Shown here: positions 30,862 to 39,692 of the stretch, in pieces
Layout: each line of letters opens with the position of its first letter
Numbering within the stretch: position 1 is the stretch's first letter
Origin: Synechococcus sp. AG-670-B23
GTDB lineage: Bacteria > Cyanobacteriota > Cyanobacteriia > PCC-6307 > Cyanobiaceae
Assembly: GCA_003209165.1 (NCBI GenBank)
Contig: QCSL01000004.1
Span: 1-64,000 of the forward strand
Reading direction: 5' to 3'
Length of the DNA: 64,000 nucleotides
The notes under the pieces: generated by a model
The model's input: only the letters and a program-made list of their open reading frames with translations
Database searches by the model: none
Told to the model about the DNA's origin: nothing
Position numbers and translations under genes: made by a program

Positions 30862-32367
30862 TCAGATCAACCTCAGCCGCAGGGCGCGTTCTGCTTCCTC
30901 GCGATCGTCAAAGTGTATCTTTTCGGTGCCGAGGATCTGGTAATCCTCGTGCCCCTTGCCGGCCACCAGAACCAGATCTTTCGCCTCGGCCTCTGCAATG
31001 GCTAAGGCAATCGCCTTGGATCGATCAGCCTCCACCAATAGATCACTGCCGGCCGGAATCCCAGCCACCACGTCATCCAGGATCTGCTGAGGATCCTCAG
31101 TGCGGGGGTTGTCGGAGGTGACCACCACGCGGTCAGCCAGGCCTGCTGCAATCGCCGCCATCTGCGGACGCTTGCCACGATCCCGGTCGCCACCACAACC
31201 GAACACACATATCAACCGGCCCTTGCAGAACGGACGTGCTGCCGAAAGAGCGTTGTCCAGGCCATCTGGAGTGTGGGCGTAATCCACCAGCACCGGGGGC
31301 AAACTCGCTGCATCAACCCCGTTCAGGATCACCCGCTCCATCCGGCCAGGAACGCCGCCGAAACGGCCAATGGCCTTTAGCAGCAGAGGCAAGGGCATCT
31401 GCTGCTGAAGCAGCACCCCCACTGCTTGCAGCAAATTCATCAAGTTGAACCGTCCCAACAGGGGCGAACGAAAGCGACCCTCGCCCACTGGACTAATCAA
31501 GCGGCCCTCCACCCCAGCGGCGGTCATCTTTAGGTCGCTCATGTGCAACTCGACCGATGGATTTTCCAGGGAGCTGCGCCAACAGGCGGAACCCAGCCGT
31601 TCGGCCAACCGCGCCCCCCAGGCGTCATCACTGTTGACCACCGATCGCTCATCACCTTCCAAAAACAGAGGATCTGCGAACAGCGACGCCTTGGCCTCGA
31701 AGTAGTCCTCCATCGAGGCGTGGTAATCGAGGTGGTCTTGGGTGAGGTTAGTGAACACGGCGCCCGCGAAGCGGCAGCCCGCCACCCGCTGCTGCGCCAG
31801 GGCATGGGAACTCACCTCCATGGCCACCAGGCTGCAGCCAGCGGAGGCAGCCTCAGCGAGTTGCCCCTGCAGGCGGTCGGCAAAGGTCGTGGTGTGGGTG
31901 GCCGTGATGCTGTGGCCCGGCCAGCGGTTAACCAACGTGCCGAACAGGCCCACGGATTGACCTGCCGAAGCGGCCAGATGCTCGATTAAGTGGGTAGTGG
32001 TGGTTTTGCCATTGGTGCCAGTCACACCAATCAGGGCCATGCGCCTGCAGGGGTGATCCCAGTACGCCGCGGCGATCTCACCGATCCGACGCGCCACCGA
32101 CTCTTGAATCACCACCACCGGGTCGTCAGCACCTGGCGGTTGTGCGGCAGCAGCTTCAGCTCCAATCACAGCAGCGGCGGCACCGGCCTCAAGGGCCTGG
32201 GCCCAGAAGGTGCCGCCATCCACCCTTTCGCCGGGGAGACCGAGAAACAGGGTTCCAGAGCCGACGCGCCGGGAATCGGTGGTGATCGCCTCCAATCCAG
32301 GGTTCGCCAGCCCCGAAGGCACTGCGATGCCTGCATCACTCAATAGAGCATGCAACGCCTGCGTCAT
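30862..32367 (-). CDS. murE: UDP-N-acetylmuramyl-tripeptide synthetase MurE
   Basis: [19 protein letters not shown]..., [35 protein letters not shown]. Confidence 0.96.
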   Translation of the reverse strand: MTQALHALLSDAGIAVPSGLANPGLEAITTDSRRVGSGTLFLGLPGERVDGGTFWAQALEAGAAAAVIGAEAAAAQPPGADDPVVVIQESVARRIGEIAAAYWDHPCRRMALIGVTGTNGKTTTTHLIEHLAASAGQSVGLFGTLVNRWPGHSITATHTTTFADRLQGQLAEAASAGCSLVAMEVSSHALAQQRVAGCRFAGAVFTNLTQDHLDYHASMEDYFEAKASLFADPLFLEGDERSVVNSDDAWGARLAERLGSACWRSSLENPSVELHMSDLKMTAAGVEGRLISPVGEGRFRSPLLGRFNLMNLLQAVGVLLQQQMPLPLLLKAIGRFGGVPGRMERVILNGVDAASLPPVLVDYAHTPDGLDNALSAARPFCKGRLICVFGCGGDRDRGKRPQMAAIAAGLADRVVVTSDNPRTEDPQQILDDVVAGIPAGSDLLVEADRSKAIALAIAEAEAKDLVLVAGKGHEDYQILGTEKIHFDDREEAERALRLRLI

Positions 32368-32403
32368 CCCATCTCCCCGGTGCTTGTGGGAGTTTTAAAC
32401 CGT

Positions 32404-32679
32404 TCAGAGCGCCGTGGACAAACAGAGTTGCAACCAATTCGACAGTCCCTCACCCGTGAGCCGCGGGGAAACCCGAGGGAGCTCAGATCCCTCGAGGGCG
32501 AGCACCGGCACCTCGAGGTCGTAGCGCGCTCTCAAGTCCGGGAGGGTCCCGGGCATATCGATATCAATCACCGTCAACTCGATCGATAGCCCCACGAGAT
32601 CAAGGGCGCGCAAACGGGATTCCAAGCCTTCACACAGACAACAACCGGCGCGGCTGTACAGGGTGAGCTGCTTCATCAA
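32404..32679 (-). CDS. Glutaredoxin/thioredoxin-like protein
   Basis: [22 protein letters not shown] (CxxC). Confidence 0.8.
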   Translation of the reverse strand: MMKQLTLYSRAGCCLCEGLESRLRALDLVGLSIELTVIDIDMPGTLPDLRARYDLEVPVLALEGSELPRVSPRLTGEGLSNWLQLCLSTAL

Positions 32680-32921
32680 TCGGGCACCGGGTCACAGCCA
32701 CAGGGGGTGAATGGATGACAGCGCAGCAGCCGTTTCACGGTGAGCCAGCCCCCTTTCCAGGGACCATGCTTCTGAATGGCCTCCAGGCCATAGGCGCTGC
32801 AGGTGGGCGTGAAACGGCAGCGGGGCCCAATCATCGGGGAGATGAAGCGCCGATAAAAGCCAATGCCGGCCAGGAGAACAGCCGCCAGAGCCTGGTTCAC
32901 CGCTAGTTGCAACTTGGCCAT
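32676..32921 (-). CDS. yidD: Membrane protein insertion efficiency factor YidD
   Basis: [51 protein letters not shown]. Confidence 0.95.
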   Translation of the reverse strand: MAKLQLAVNQALAAVLLAGIGFYRRFISPMIGPRCRFTPTCSAYGLEAIQKHGPWKGGWLTVKRLLRCHPFTPCGCDPVPD

Positions 32922-33030
32922 GGGGCCGCCAGATAGAGTGATGGATTCGTGCATCGCTGCAAATGCCTGGGACTGTTCCTGTTCCAGCATGCCCAACAAC
33001 AGCACGATCTCCACACCCACCTTCCCACCT

Positions 33031-33639
33031 ATGTCTCGTTACCGCGGCCCTCGTCTGAGGATCACGCGGCGCTTGGGAGACCTCCCTGGTCTCACCCGGA
33101 AGGCCGCCAAACGGTCCTATCCCCCCGGTCAGCACGGCCAAGCCCGTCGCAAGCGCTCTGAATACGCGATCCGTCTCGAAGAGAAGCAGAAGCTTCGCTT
33201 CAACTACGGCGTCTCCGAGCGTCAGCTCGTGCGCTACGTGAAGAAAGCGCGCGCCCAGGAAGGTTCCACCGGAACCAACCTGCTCAAGCTGCTCGAGAAC
33301 CGTCTCGACAATGTTTGTTTCCGCCTCGGCTTCGGTCCCACCGTGCCCGGCGCCCGTCAGCTGGTGAACCACGGTCACGTCACTGTGAACGGTCGTGTGA
33401 CCGACATCGCCAGCTACCAGTGCAAGCCCGGCGACGTGATCGCCATCCGAGAGCGCAAGTGCAGCAAGAAGCTGGCTGAAGCCAACCTCGAGTTTCCTGG
33501 TCTGGCGAACGTGCCGAGCCACCTCGAGCTGGACAAGGCCAAACTGAGCGCCAAAGTCACAGCCCGCTGCGAACGCGAGTGGGTTGCCTTGGAGATCAAC
33601 GAACTGTTGGTGGTGGAGTACTACTCCAGAAAAGTCTGA
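33031..33639 (+). CDS. rpsD: 30S ribosomal protein S4
   Basis: [60 protein letters not shown]... Confidence 0.98.
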   Translation: MSRYRGPRLRITRRLGDLPGLTRKAAKRSYPPGQHGQARRKRSEYAIRLEEKQKLRFNYGVSERQLVRYVKKARAQEGSTGTNLLKLLENRLDNVCFRLGFGPTVPGARQLVNHGHVTVNGRVTDIASYQCKPGDVIAIRERKCSKKLAEANLEFPGLANVPSHLELDKAKLSAKVTARCEREWVALEINELLVVEYYSRKV

Positions 33640-33641
33640 TT
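33620..33641. repeat. Left core attachment repeat (last six rpsD codons, stop and TT)
   Basis: Identical to 38069..38090. Confidence 0.95.
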
Positions 33642-33742
33642 TTGGGCTACTGCAAGGGTTTCGAGGCTTTTTCGACCCCTTGCTCAAACTTTACTCAAAC
33701 TCTTGCTACCGTTTTCGCAACGACCAGCAGGAGTTTTTTTTC

Positions 33743-34051
33743 ATGCCTGCCATTGCTCAAAAAGCAAGGGCACTGGGAGGCAAAGGGGTTGTCTTGTCGT
33801 ACGTGGACAAGCCCGAAAACTTCTACTGGCGTGAACAGGTCCCCGGCACAAAGCGGTACCTCAACCGACTGCTGCCCAACTCTTCAACTCTTGAGGAAGC
33901 AGTCGAGGAATGCATCGAGGCTTATACGGCCCTGAGAAAAGAGCAAGCCGTTCCTCATGGATCTGACGGACCCAGTCAGCAACGCGCCTCAGAGAGCCAA
34001 GGGAGAACCACTAGGAACTCCATACCGGCAGGTTCAAGAACAGGCCAGTAG
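33743..34051 (+). CDS. Probable N-terminal part of the element's integrase, in a different frame from the catalytic ORF
   Basis: MPAIAQKARALGGKGVVLSYVDKPENFYWREQVPGTKRYLNRLLPNSSTLEEAVEECIEAYTALRKE. Confidence 0.55.
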   Translation: MPAIAQKARALGGKGVVLSYVDKPENFYWREQVPGTKRYLNRLLPNSSTLEEAVEECIEAYTALRKEQAVPHGSDGPSQQRASESQGRTTRNSIPAGSRTGQ

Positions 34052-34125
34052 AGGCTTGTGTTGCCGAATTACTTGAGGCCGAGCAGCGAAAGGTTGAAGC
34101 GGAGCCACTCAAACCACGAAGCCTG

Positions 34126-35127
34126 TTGAACAAACGCCAGGCACTGCTCAAACAGATGCTCCCGTACCTCGAGGAAAGGGGAGTTACGCACACGCGTCAG
34201 ATCGACCTGAATACCTTCGAGGACTACCCGACATGGAGGAAGGCAGCCAAATCCACACGGAAGCTTGAACTGACATACATCGGGAACTTCCTCAACGAGT
34301 TCTGCAAACGACGGGGGCTACTGGACATTGAGGTATCGCCCCGCGAAGCCCTTCCAAGCATTGCGATCAAAGACACAGAGGTCGATGCCAACCCACCCTT
34401 GATCGAACAAGGCAACTGGCAGAAGGTGGCCGTTGCATTGAGCCGCAACCGCGACAGTGCCGCGAAGCTTCGGAACCACCGTGGCTCGTACTTTGCGCAG
34501 CTTTTTTATCGGTGGTGCATCGTCGGCAGAAACTCTGGGCTTCGACCAGACATTGAGCTGAACAAGCTTCGGTGGTGTGACGTGCGAAGAAAGAACGTCG
34601 GTAGATGGTCCAAGTATGAGGAGAAGAAGAAGGACAAGTGGATTGCAGTACTACACGTTCGCGACTCAAAGACAGGAAAACAGCGCATCGTCCCGACCAA
34701 TGACGTGGATAATCAGCTCACACAGTGGAAGGAAGAGCAACAGCAATACATCCAAAGGTATTGCCCTGGAATCGAGGTCACCGATGAAACACTGATCTTT
34801 GGAAACCCACACAACGAGATGAGGCAGTACGCCTACAACAACTTCAACAGAACATGGAGAAAAATCATTGATGGGATTAACACATCTCTAAAACCATACG
34901 TATTCAGTAACAAGAATTACACTCCCTACAGCCTTCGCAGCACTTACATCTGCAATTTAATCATGGACAACAAAGACATCTACACGGTAGCCAAGCTCGC
35001 TGGACACACGATTGCTGTTTGCGAGAAGTATTACGCCAGAATTGATATGGGCAAAAAGGCGAAAGAGATAACTGACTTTGATTACGGATCTACACGATCA
35101 AGAAACATCGAAACAGAAAGCTATTGA
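34126..35127 (+). CDS. int: Tyrosine recombinase/integrase
   Basis: GLRPDIELNKLRWCDV, PYSLRSTYICNLI, LAGHTIAVCEKYYARIDMGKKAKEI. Confidence 0.9.
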   Translation: MNKRQALLKQMLPYLEERGVTHTRQIDLNTFEDYPTWRKAAKSTRKLELTYIGNFLNEFCKRRGLLDIEVSPREALPSIAIKDTEVDANPPLIEQGNWQKVAVALSRNRDSAAKLRNHRGSYFAQLFYRWCIVGRNSGLRPDIELNKLRWCDVRRKNVGRWSKYEEKKKDKWIAVLHVRDSKTGKQRIVPTNDVDNQLTQWKEEQQQYIQRYCPGIEVTDETLIFGNPHNEMRQYAYNNFNRTWRKIIDGINTSLKPYVFSNKNYTPYSLRSTYICNLIMDNKDIYTVAKLAGHTIAVCEKYYARIDMGKKAKEITDFDYGSTRSRNIETESY

Positions 35128-35263
35128 CTTAACAAACAATGACATCCAAACAAGAACAACATGAAATAGACACGACCGTCGAAGCACTAAGGAAGAGGCA
35201 TCACCAGGTCAGGAAAGCCATTGCTTGAATGAATCATTTTGGTGAGAGTGGCTTGTCTTCCAT

Positions 35264-35527
35264 TTACTTGAATCCTTTGGTTGATAGTTCAGCTTTCTTT
35301 TTGACAGATTTACTAATAGAAGCTGGGACTGATTCCTCCTTGAATATCTTGCCCTCTACCCAGACAGTTAATGCATAGACAAGAATCAATGCTGGCACAA
35401 GGACAAGCCATTCATTGTCAAATTCATAAGGGATTTGTCTTACGCCAAATACAGTTAAATACCCAGTAACAAGAGTAATAATGAGCCGCCTTATGGTTCC
35501 AGAATTCAATTGACTTATGCCAGGCAA
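35264..35527 (-). CDS. Small membrane hypothetical protein (element cargo)
   Basis: 87 aa ORF with two hydrophobic segments. Confidence 0.45.
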   Translation of the reverse strand: MPGISQLNSGTIRRLIITLVTGYLTVFGVRQIPYEFDNEWLVLVPALILVYALTVWVEGKIFKEESVPASISKSVKKKAELSTKGFK

Positions 35528-35547
35528 CTGAGTCTATGCGGACAGAG

Positions 35548-35790
35548 CTAAGCCGCCACTAGCTCAAGTTCTTCTGCCAAGTCTTCGTATCGGCACTCAT
35601 CGAGCTGCTCTCCCATACCCTTGATCATGCTCATCACATCACCAGGGTCTTCAGCGGTGCCGTCCTGAGCCTTTGGGGGTAAAGGAGCAATGGCTATGGC
35701 AGAAGCCAGAAGTCCTAACGAAAGACGGTGGAGCGTCTGACATGCGTGATTACGCGAAGGATGCCGCAGTTTGTATTGGTCGTCGCGCAT
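35548..35790 (-). CDS. Small hypothetical protein, possibly exported
   Basis: LSLGLLASAIAIAPLPPKAQ signal-like segment; acidic C-term. Confidence 0.4.
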   Translation of the reverse strand: MRDDQYKLRHPSRNHACQTLHRLSLGLLASAIAIAPLPPKAQDGTAEDPGDVMSMIKGMGEQLDECRYEDLAEELELVAA

Positions 35791-35994
35791 TGCTGTTACC
35801 CAGCTTCAAGCGGTAACCGGACTCGAGATCGTGTCCCAGCAACAGATCGAAGACACGTGTCAAAGCTGGATTACTCACCCATACAACTCAGCAGTCCCAA
35901 CTTTGGGGGCGGGTTTGCGATCCTGGAATGGCGGTTCTCCTGACTCAAATTTGCATAAGTAGGTTTAGAACTAGGTCATGAGGCAAATGTACAA

Positions 35995-36093
35995 ATGCTC
36001 GACCAATTCACTCTCACGGCAACCACTTCCATAGCCATTATTGGCCTAATGGCACTGCTGTATGGCGGTGTGCGGTTCCTACAAACCCATTAA
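35995..36093 (+). CDS. Very small membrane peptide (32 aa)
   Basis: MLDQFTLTATTSIAIIGLMALLYGGVRFLQTH. Confidence 0.35.
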   Translation: MLDQFTLTATTSIAIIGLMALLYGGVRFLQTH

Positions 36094-36098
36094 TCACA

Positions 36099-36278
36099 AT
36101 GAATAAGGTTTTACGCCCGCTTCGCCGGGCAGCTGTCTACGGATCTTTCAGCTACCTGGGCTTGGTCGTGATCAACAACAGCGGCCTCGACCTACCCAGC
36201 CTTTGGATTGCTTACCTACCAATGTTTGTCGGGGTTTACGTCCTTACGATATGGATCGATCAGAAATTCAGCTCATAA
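36099..36278 (+). CDS. Small membrane protein (59 aa)
   Basis: MNKVLRPLRRAAVYGSFSYLGLVVINNSGLDLPSLWIAYLPMFVGVYVLTIWIDQKFSS, 5 bp after the previous ORF. Confidence 0.45.
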   Translation: MNKVLRPLRRAAVYGSFSYLGLVVINNSGLDLPSLWIAYLPMFVGVYVLTIWIDQKFSS

Positions 36279-36337
36279 CGACCTCCGTTGATCGGGAGAA
36301 ATTAGAAAAGTTGATTGCTGTCTGCTATTTTTTATCT

Positions 36338-36988
36338 TTAAAAAGAGATTGTGAGGTCATCAATAATTGGGCAATATCTATCAGCAACTACACGTGCTGT
36401 TGGGTCATAGTAAACATCCATCCACCCTTTTCTAGCCATGCCTCTTGCAATGTCACCTTTGCGATTAAATGTCCTATCTAAACAGTCAAGTTCGTATTCG
36501 AACCAGCGAGCTTGCGTACCCCCACTAGTTCCAGGCGTATAGCTAGGCGCGACATAACCAGAGCGATTACAGTTTGTCGATACTTGATATCCAAAACGCG
36601 TCGTCGTGCAATCTACGGATCCTGGGCTGCCAGGGTTTTAGTAGCCAGGTGTTCCTTGATATTCATTCGTACTTCTACCCCAGAACGACAAGTATCTTCC
36701 ATACTTGCCTCTAACTTTCATTTTCCCGACGCTGCTTCGTCGATATGTATATCCATAGCTGACTTCAACATCGTCGGGCCCGAAGCTTTCTGCAGGAGAC
36801 AGATTTGACCTCAGATTAATTCCCGGTGTCTCCCACATTGTCTTTGTCTGCGTGTTTGTCTTGTGTGATTTTGCACAACCTTCATAGTCTGCTGCTTTCA
36901 AGCATTTCGCATGAATGTCATCTTCAACTGCCTGCGCCACAGGAAATTCCAGGCTGAAGAGGGCATAAAATAAGAGCAGGCGTTTCAT
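36338..36988 (-). pseudogene. Exported protein gene interrupted by one in-frame TAA
   Basis: MKRLLLFYALFSLEFPVAQA...STNEYQGTPGY, stop at 36638..36640, then same-frame NPGSPGSVDCTTTRFGYQVSTNCNRSGYVAPSY...DDLTISF, stop at 36338. Confidence 0.65.
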
Positions 36989-37191
36989 TGGTATTTAATT
37001 GCTTTAATCATTTGGGTTCAACTATATGAAAAGCTCGAGACATCCAAGCCCCGAGCCAGATTTCACTACAGTTATGTCGCTGTAGCAGTGATGCGATGTC
37101 ATTGATCCATCGCTCGTGAAATCCCGACAGAAATTTCTGAACCCTTTATACGTATAGACACGGCCGCAAACCTCCCCCATACCCCGTCGCT

Positions 37192-37440
37192 CTAGGGCTC
37201 AGCAGAAGCTCCCCAGCAGGGCTCCACTTGTTGCCAGCCAACACGATGCAATTCCTTCCAGAGCTGCTCTGCAGCGTCTCTACGCAGGTGTAAACGGGTC
37301 TTGAGGAGTGGTGGCTCGCCAGGTATTGGCACACCAGTGTCGACAAAGACCTTCGGGTCCCTGACCCAGCTCTTCTCGTCCCGGTGGAACCGCTTGGTTT
37401 CTTTGGTCGCCGGATCTTGGATGAAGCCCTCTGACCCCAT
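37192..37440 (-). CDS. DUF1651-type small protein
   Basis: RFHRDEKSWVRDPKVFVDTGVPIPGEPPLLKTRLHLRRDAAEQLWKELHRVGWQQVEPCW. Confidence 0.75.
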   Translation of the reverse strand: MGSEGFIQDPATKETKRFHRDEKSWVRDPKVFVDTGVPIPGEPPLLKTRLHLRRDAAEQLWKELHRVGWQQVEPCWGASAEP

Positions 37441-37576
37441 AACTCAATACCAGTACATGTGTACCATCATAAGACCGCTAGACGGGTCTGCTCAAACTTT
37501 CAGTAGCACCTGCTCAAACCACGCCTGAAAGCAACTGGTGCAACTGACTCTCAGGACTATGGAAACAAGTCCAACC

Positions 37577-37605
37577 AAAAAGAAACCCCCGCCTTAGGCA
37601 GGGGC
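37577..37605 (-). terminator. Intrinsic terminator after the DUF4278-like ORF
   Basis: Minus strand CCCCTGCCTAAGGCGGGGG followed by TTTCTTTTT. Confidence 0.8.
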
Positions 37606-37627
37606 TTGAGATCTGATTCAGCCCTGA

Positions 37628-37795
37628 TCACTTGGCGTAGGAAACACCGCGGTAGGTCAGGCTTGGAGGAGCGTTGTGAGCGGCTTCTTCGCGGCAGGTG
37701 TTGTAGTGCTCGCGGCGGTAGGTCAGCTCGACACAAGCTTTGGGCGAGGCTGCTTGAGCTTCGTAGGAGTGACCTCTATAGAGAAGAGCAGTCAT
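37628..37795 (-). CDS. DUF4278-type small protein (55 aa, absent from supplied ORF track)
   Basis: MTALLYRGHSYEAQAASPKACVELTYRREHYNTCREEAAHNAPPSLTYRGVSYAK; two YRG..Y motifs; terminator just downstream. Confidence 0.75.
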   Translation of the reverse strand: MTALLYRGHSYEAQAASPKACVELTYRREHYNTCREEAAHNAPPSLTYRGVSYAK

Positions 37796-38068
37796 GGTTA
37801 GTTCCTCAGAAATCCAGGTCCCCGTTCCTTGGCCTAGTGATCTGCGCCCCTGAGTTGAGGGGTGAACTTCATGTAGCGGTTGCTACAGAAAAATTATACG
37901 CCCGACCTTATCCCCTGACAACGGATAACAACCTCGCTTGTGCTGCCGCGCAGGTTTGACGCGATCTGTCCTTGTTGAGCCAAGTGCCAGATAGGAAGAG
38001 GCATTTACTCAAACTCAACTCAAACTCGTAATACAGGGTCAAAAAGCAGTGCAGCACTCAAAGCCTGG

Positions 38069-38090
38069 ACTACTCCAGAAAAGTCTGATT
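38069..38090. repeat. Right core attachment repeat
   Basis: Identical to 33620..33641. Confidence 0.95.
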
Positions 38091-38135
38091 CCAGACAGAT
38101 CCCTGGTTGCAGTCCTTGGCCTGCTTCACCGTTAT

Positions 38136-38166
38136 CCCTCGCCTGCTAGGCGGGGGATTTTTTGAC
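38136..38166 (+). terminator. Intrinsic terminator, probably the original rpsD terminator
   Basis: CCCTCGCC-TGCTA-GGCGGGGG then ATTTTTT, ~45 bp beyond the right att repeat. Confidence 0.75.
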
Positions 38167-38986
38167 TTAAAGGCCGATATGCCTGAGTTCAAAGGAGATT
38201 GTACGGAGGAAAACAAGAGATCTGTCAATCGAAAAATACGCCATCAACACCGAAAAATTCCAATCAAAGACTCAACAACACTCAATGCTTTGAAAAAGAT
38301 CACAATGTATGGATAGGTCATTGCTGCCAATACTTGATCCAACGCCAAATCCACCAACTGCAGCAAGCCCGTACTAAGGGCATATATAGCCATCCAGACA
38401 GAACAGGCTCTGCGCATGCTCGTCGCTCTGAATCGCGGCCTTATGCCGACCGACGTTAATCAGGAACTTAAACAATAAAAAACATCGAAAACAAAGTGAG
38501 GCGCAAGACCCCTTTGTTCGATTCAAATTCGATGTACTCGATGGCGACGTAGGCCACAACCGCCATTGCGAGAAGAACCCGAAGCAAGACAAAAGTAGCC
38601 CTTAGAATCTTCTTCACTCTGAGATCTGGGATCCGACTCCAGCGTCATCTAATGAAGGTATAATGAACATAAATATCACCGACAAAGACGAGACAGCAAA
38701 ACAGCACCTATTTTTTCCATATCGGGAGGTGACCAACCTCACAACAAATGGAGGGACTTAATCCGGTGCAACTTGGCTCATAAAGAAATTACATAGAGAT
38801 TCTCGATACTTCGCATGCCATAAAGCTTGAGGCCGTCCACACCCATTGCCCATAGTTAGTAACAGGAGCCTGCGATTGTCACAACAAGGGATCGCAACTC
38901 ACACTTCTAAACAAATCATCTGAAAAAGGTTGGATTCAGGCAAGGGGTTTTAGTCGCACCGTTTAACAACACAGTCTTCTCCGCCT

Positions 38987-39652
38987 GTGGCCAGGCGGAT
39001 CAGGCAGGCTGGGATCAGTGAGCCCATTGCTTTGTCTGATCAGGTCCTCAGTCTCCATGCCTGGATGGGTCTGGTTCATCCCGTGCTGATCATCCTGTTT
39101 GTCTACCCAGTGGTGGGCGCCACGATCCGGCTGGGAATCCTGGCGCGAGAACGCCGATTGAAGATCAACCCGATCGCCGACACGGTGCCGGTGGAGCACG
39201 CGCAGCATGGGGCCTGGGTTACCGCAGGGGTGCTGGTGGCGGTGCTGATGGGCCTCAGCCACAGCCTCTGGAGCAGCCATCCCTTGGGTTTGCTGCTCAC
39301 GGGCAGCGCCGTGCTGTTCAGCTTTGGACGCCTGCTGGCGACCCGGATGGTCTGGCAGCGCTTTCTCTGGGCTGTCGCCAGTGCAGGCGGCTTGCTTTTG
39401 CTGGGGCTGCAACCCGCCGTGGAGCGGTTCAGCGATGTTCCCTGGAGCCCCCTGTTCTGGCAATCGCATTTCTGGATGGGCATGTTGCTCACCGCCCTGT
39501 TGCTGAGCTCCACGGCGCTGCAGCCCTTAATTGGACATTCCGTTGGTACCAGGCGCATTCACATCGGCAGCAATCTGCTGGTGGCCTTGCTGCTGGCCAT
39601 GCAAGCGATCTCTGGCACCAGAAACCTTCTGTTGGGCTGGTGCCTGACCTAA
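38987..39652 (+). CDS. DUF4079-type membrane protein (paralog of 27135..27821)
   Basis: VHPVLIILFVYPVVGATIRLGILARERR...FWQSHFWMGMLL...AISGTRNLLL. Confidence 0.72.
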   Translation: MARRIRQAGISEPIALSDQVLSLHAWMGLVHPVLIILFVYPVVGATIRLGILARERRLKINPIADTVPVEHAQHGAWVTAGVLVAVLMGLSHSLWSSHPLGLLLTGSAVLFSFGRLLATRMVWQRFLWAVASAGGLLLLGLQPAVERFSDVPWSPLFWQSHFWMGMLLTALLLSSTALQPLIGHSVGTRRIHIGSNLLVALLLAMQAISGTRNLLLGWCLT

Positions 39653-39692
39653 GCCGTCGGCGCGAGCCAGAAAAAGCCCCCACTGCACGGCA

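Larger units (their letters stand above)
33620..38090. mobile_element. Small integrative element inserted at the 3' end of rpsD
   Basis: Perfect 22-bp direct repeat ACTACTCCAGAAAAGTCTGATT at 33620..33641 and 38069..38090. Integrase immediately inside the left end; small cargo ORFs; paired CTCAAACT sites near both ends. Confidence 0.88.

Noticed and set aside
32692-33687. 331-aa - strand ORF
   Set aside because: Shadow of rpsD and yidD, which are unambiguous.
35728-35962. Possible tRNA-like segment suggested by GNRTRD in one frame
   Set aside because: No consistent cloverleaf could be drawn.
38179-38592. Small ORFs right of the element
   Set aside because: Short, low-complexity and overlapping on both strands; no support.
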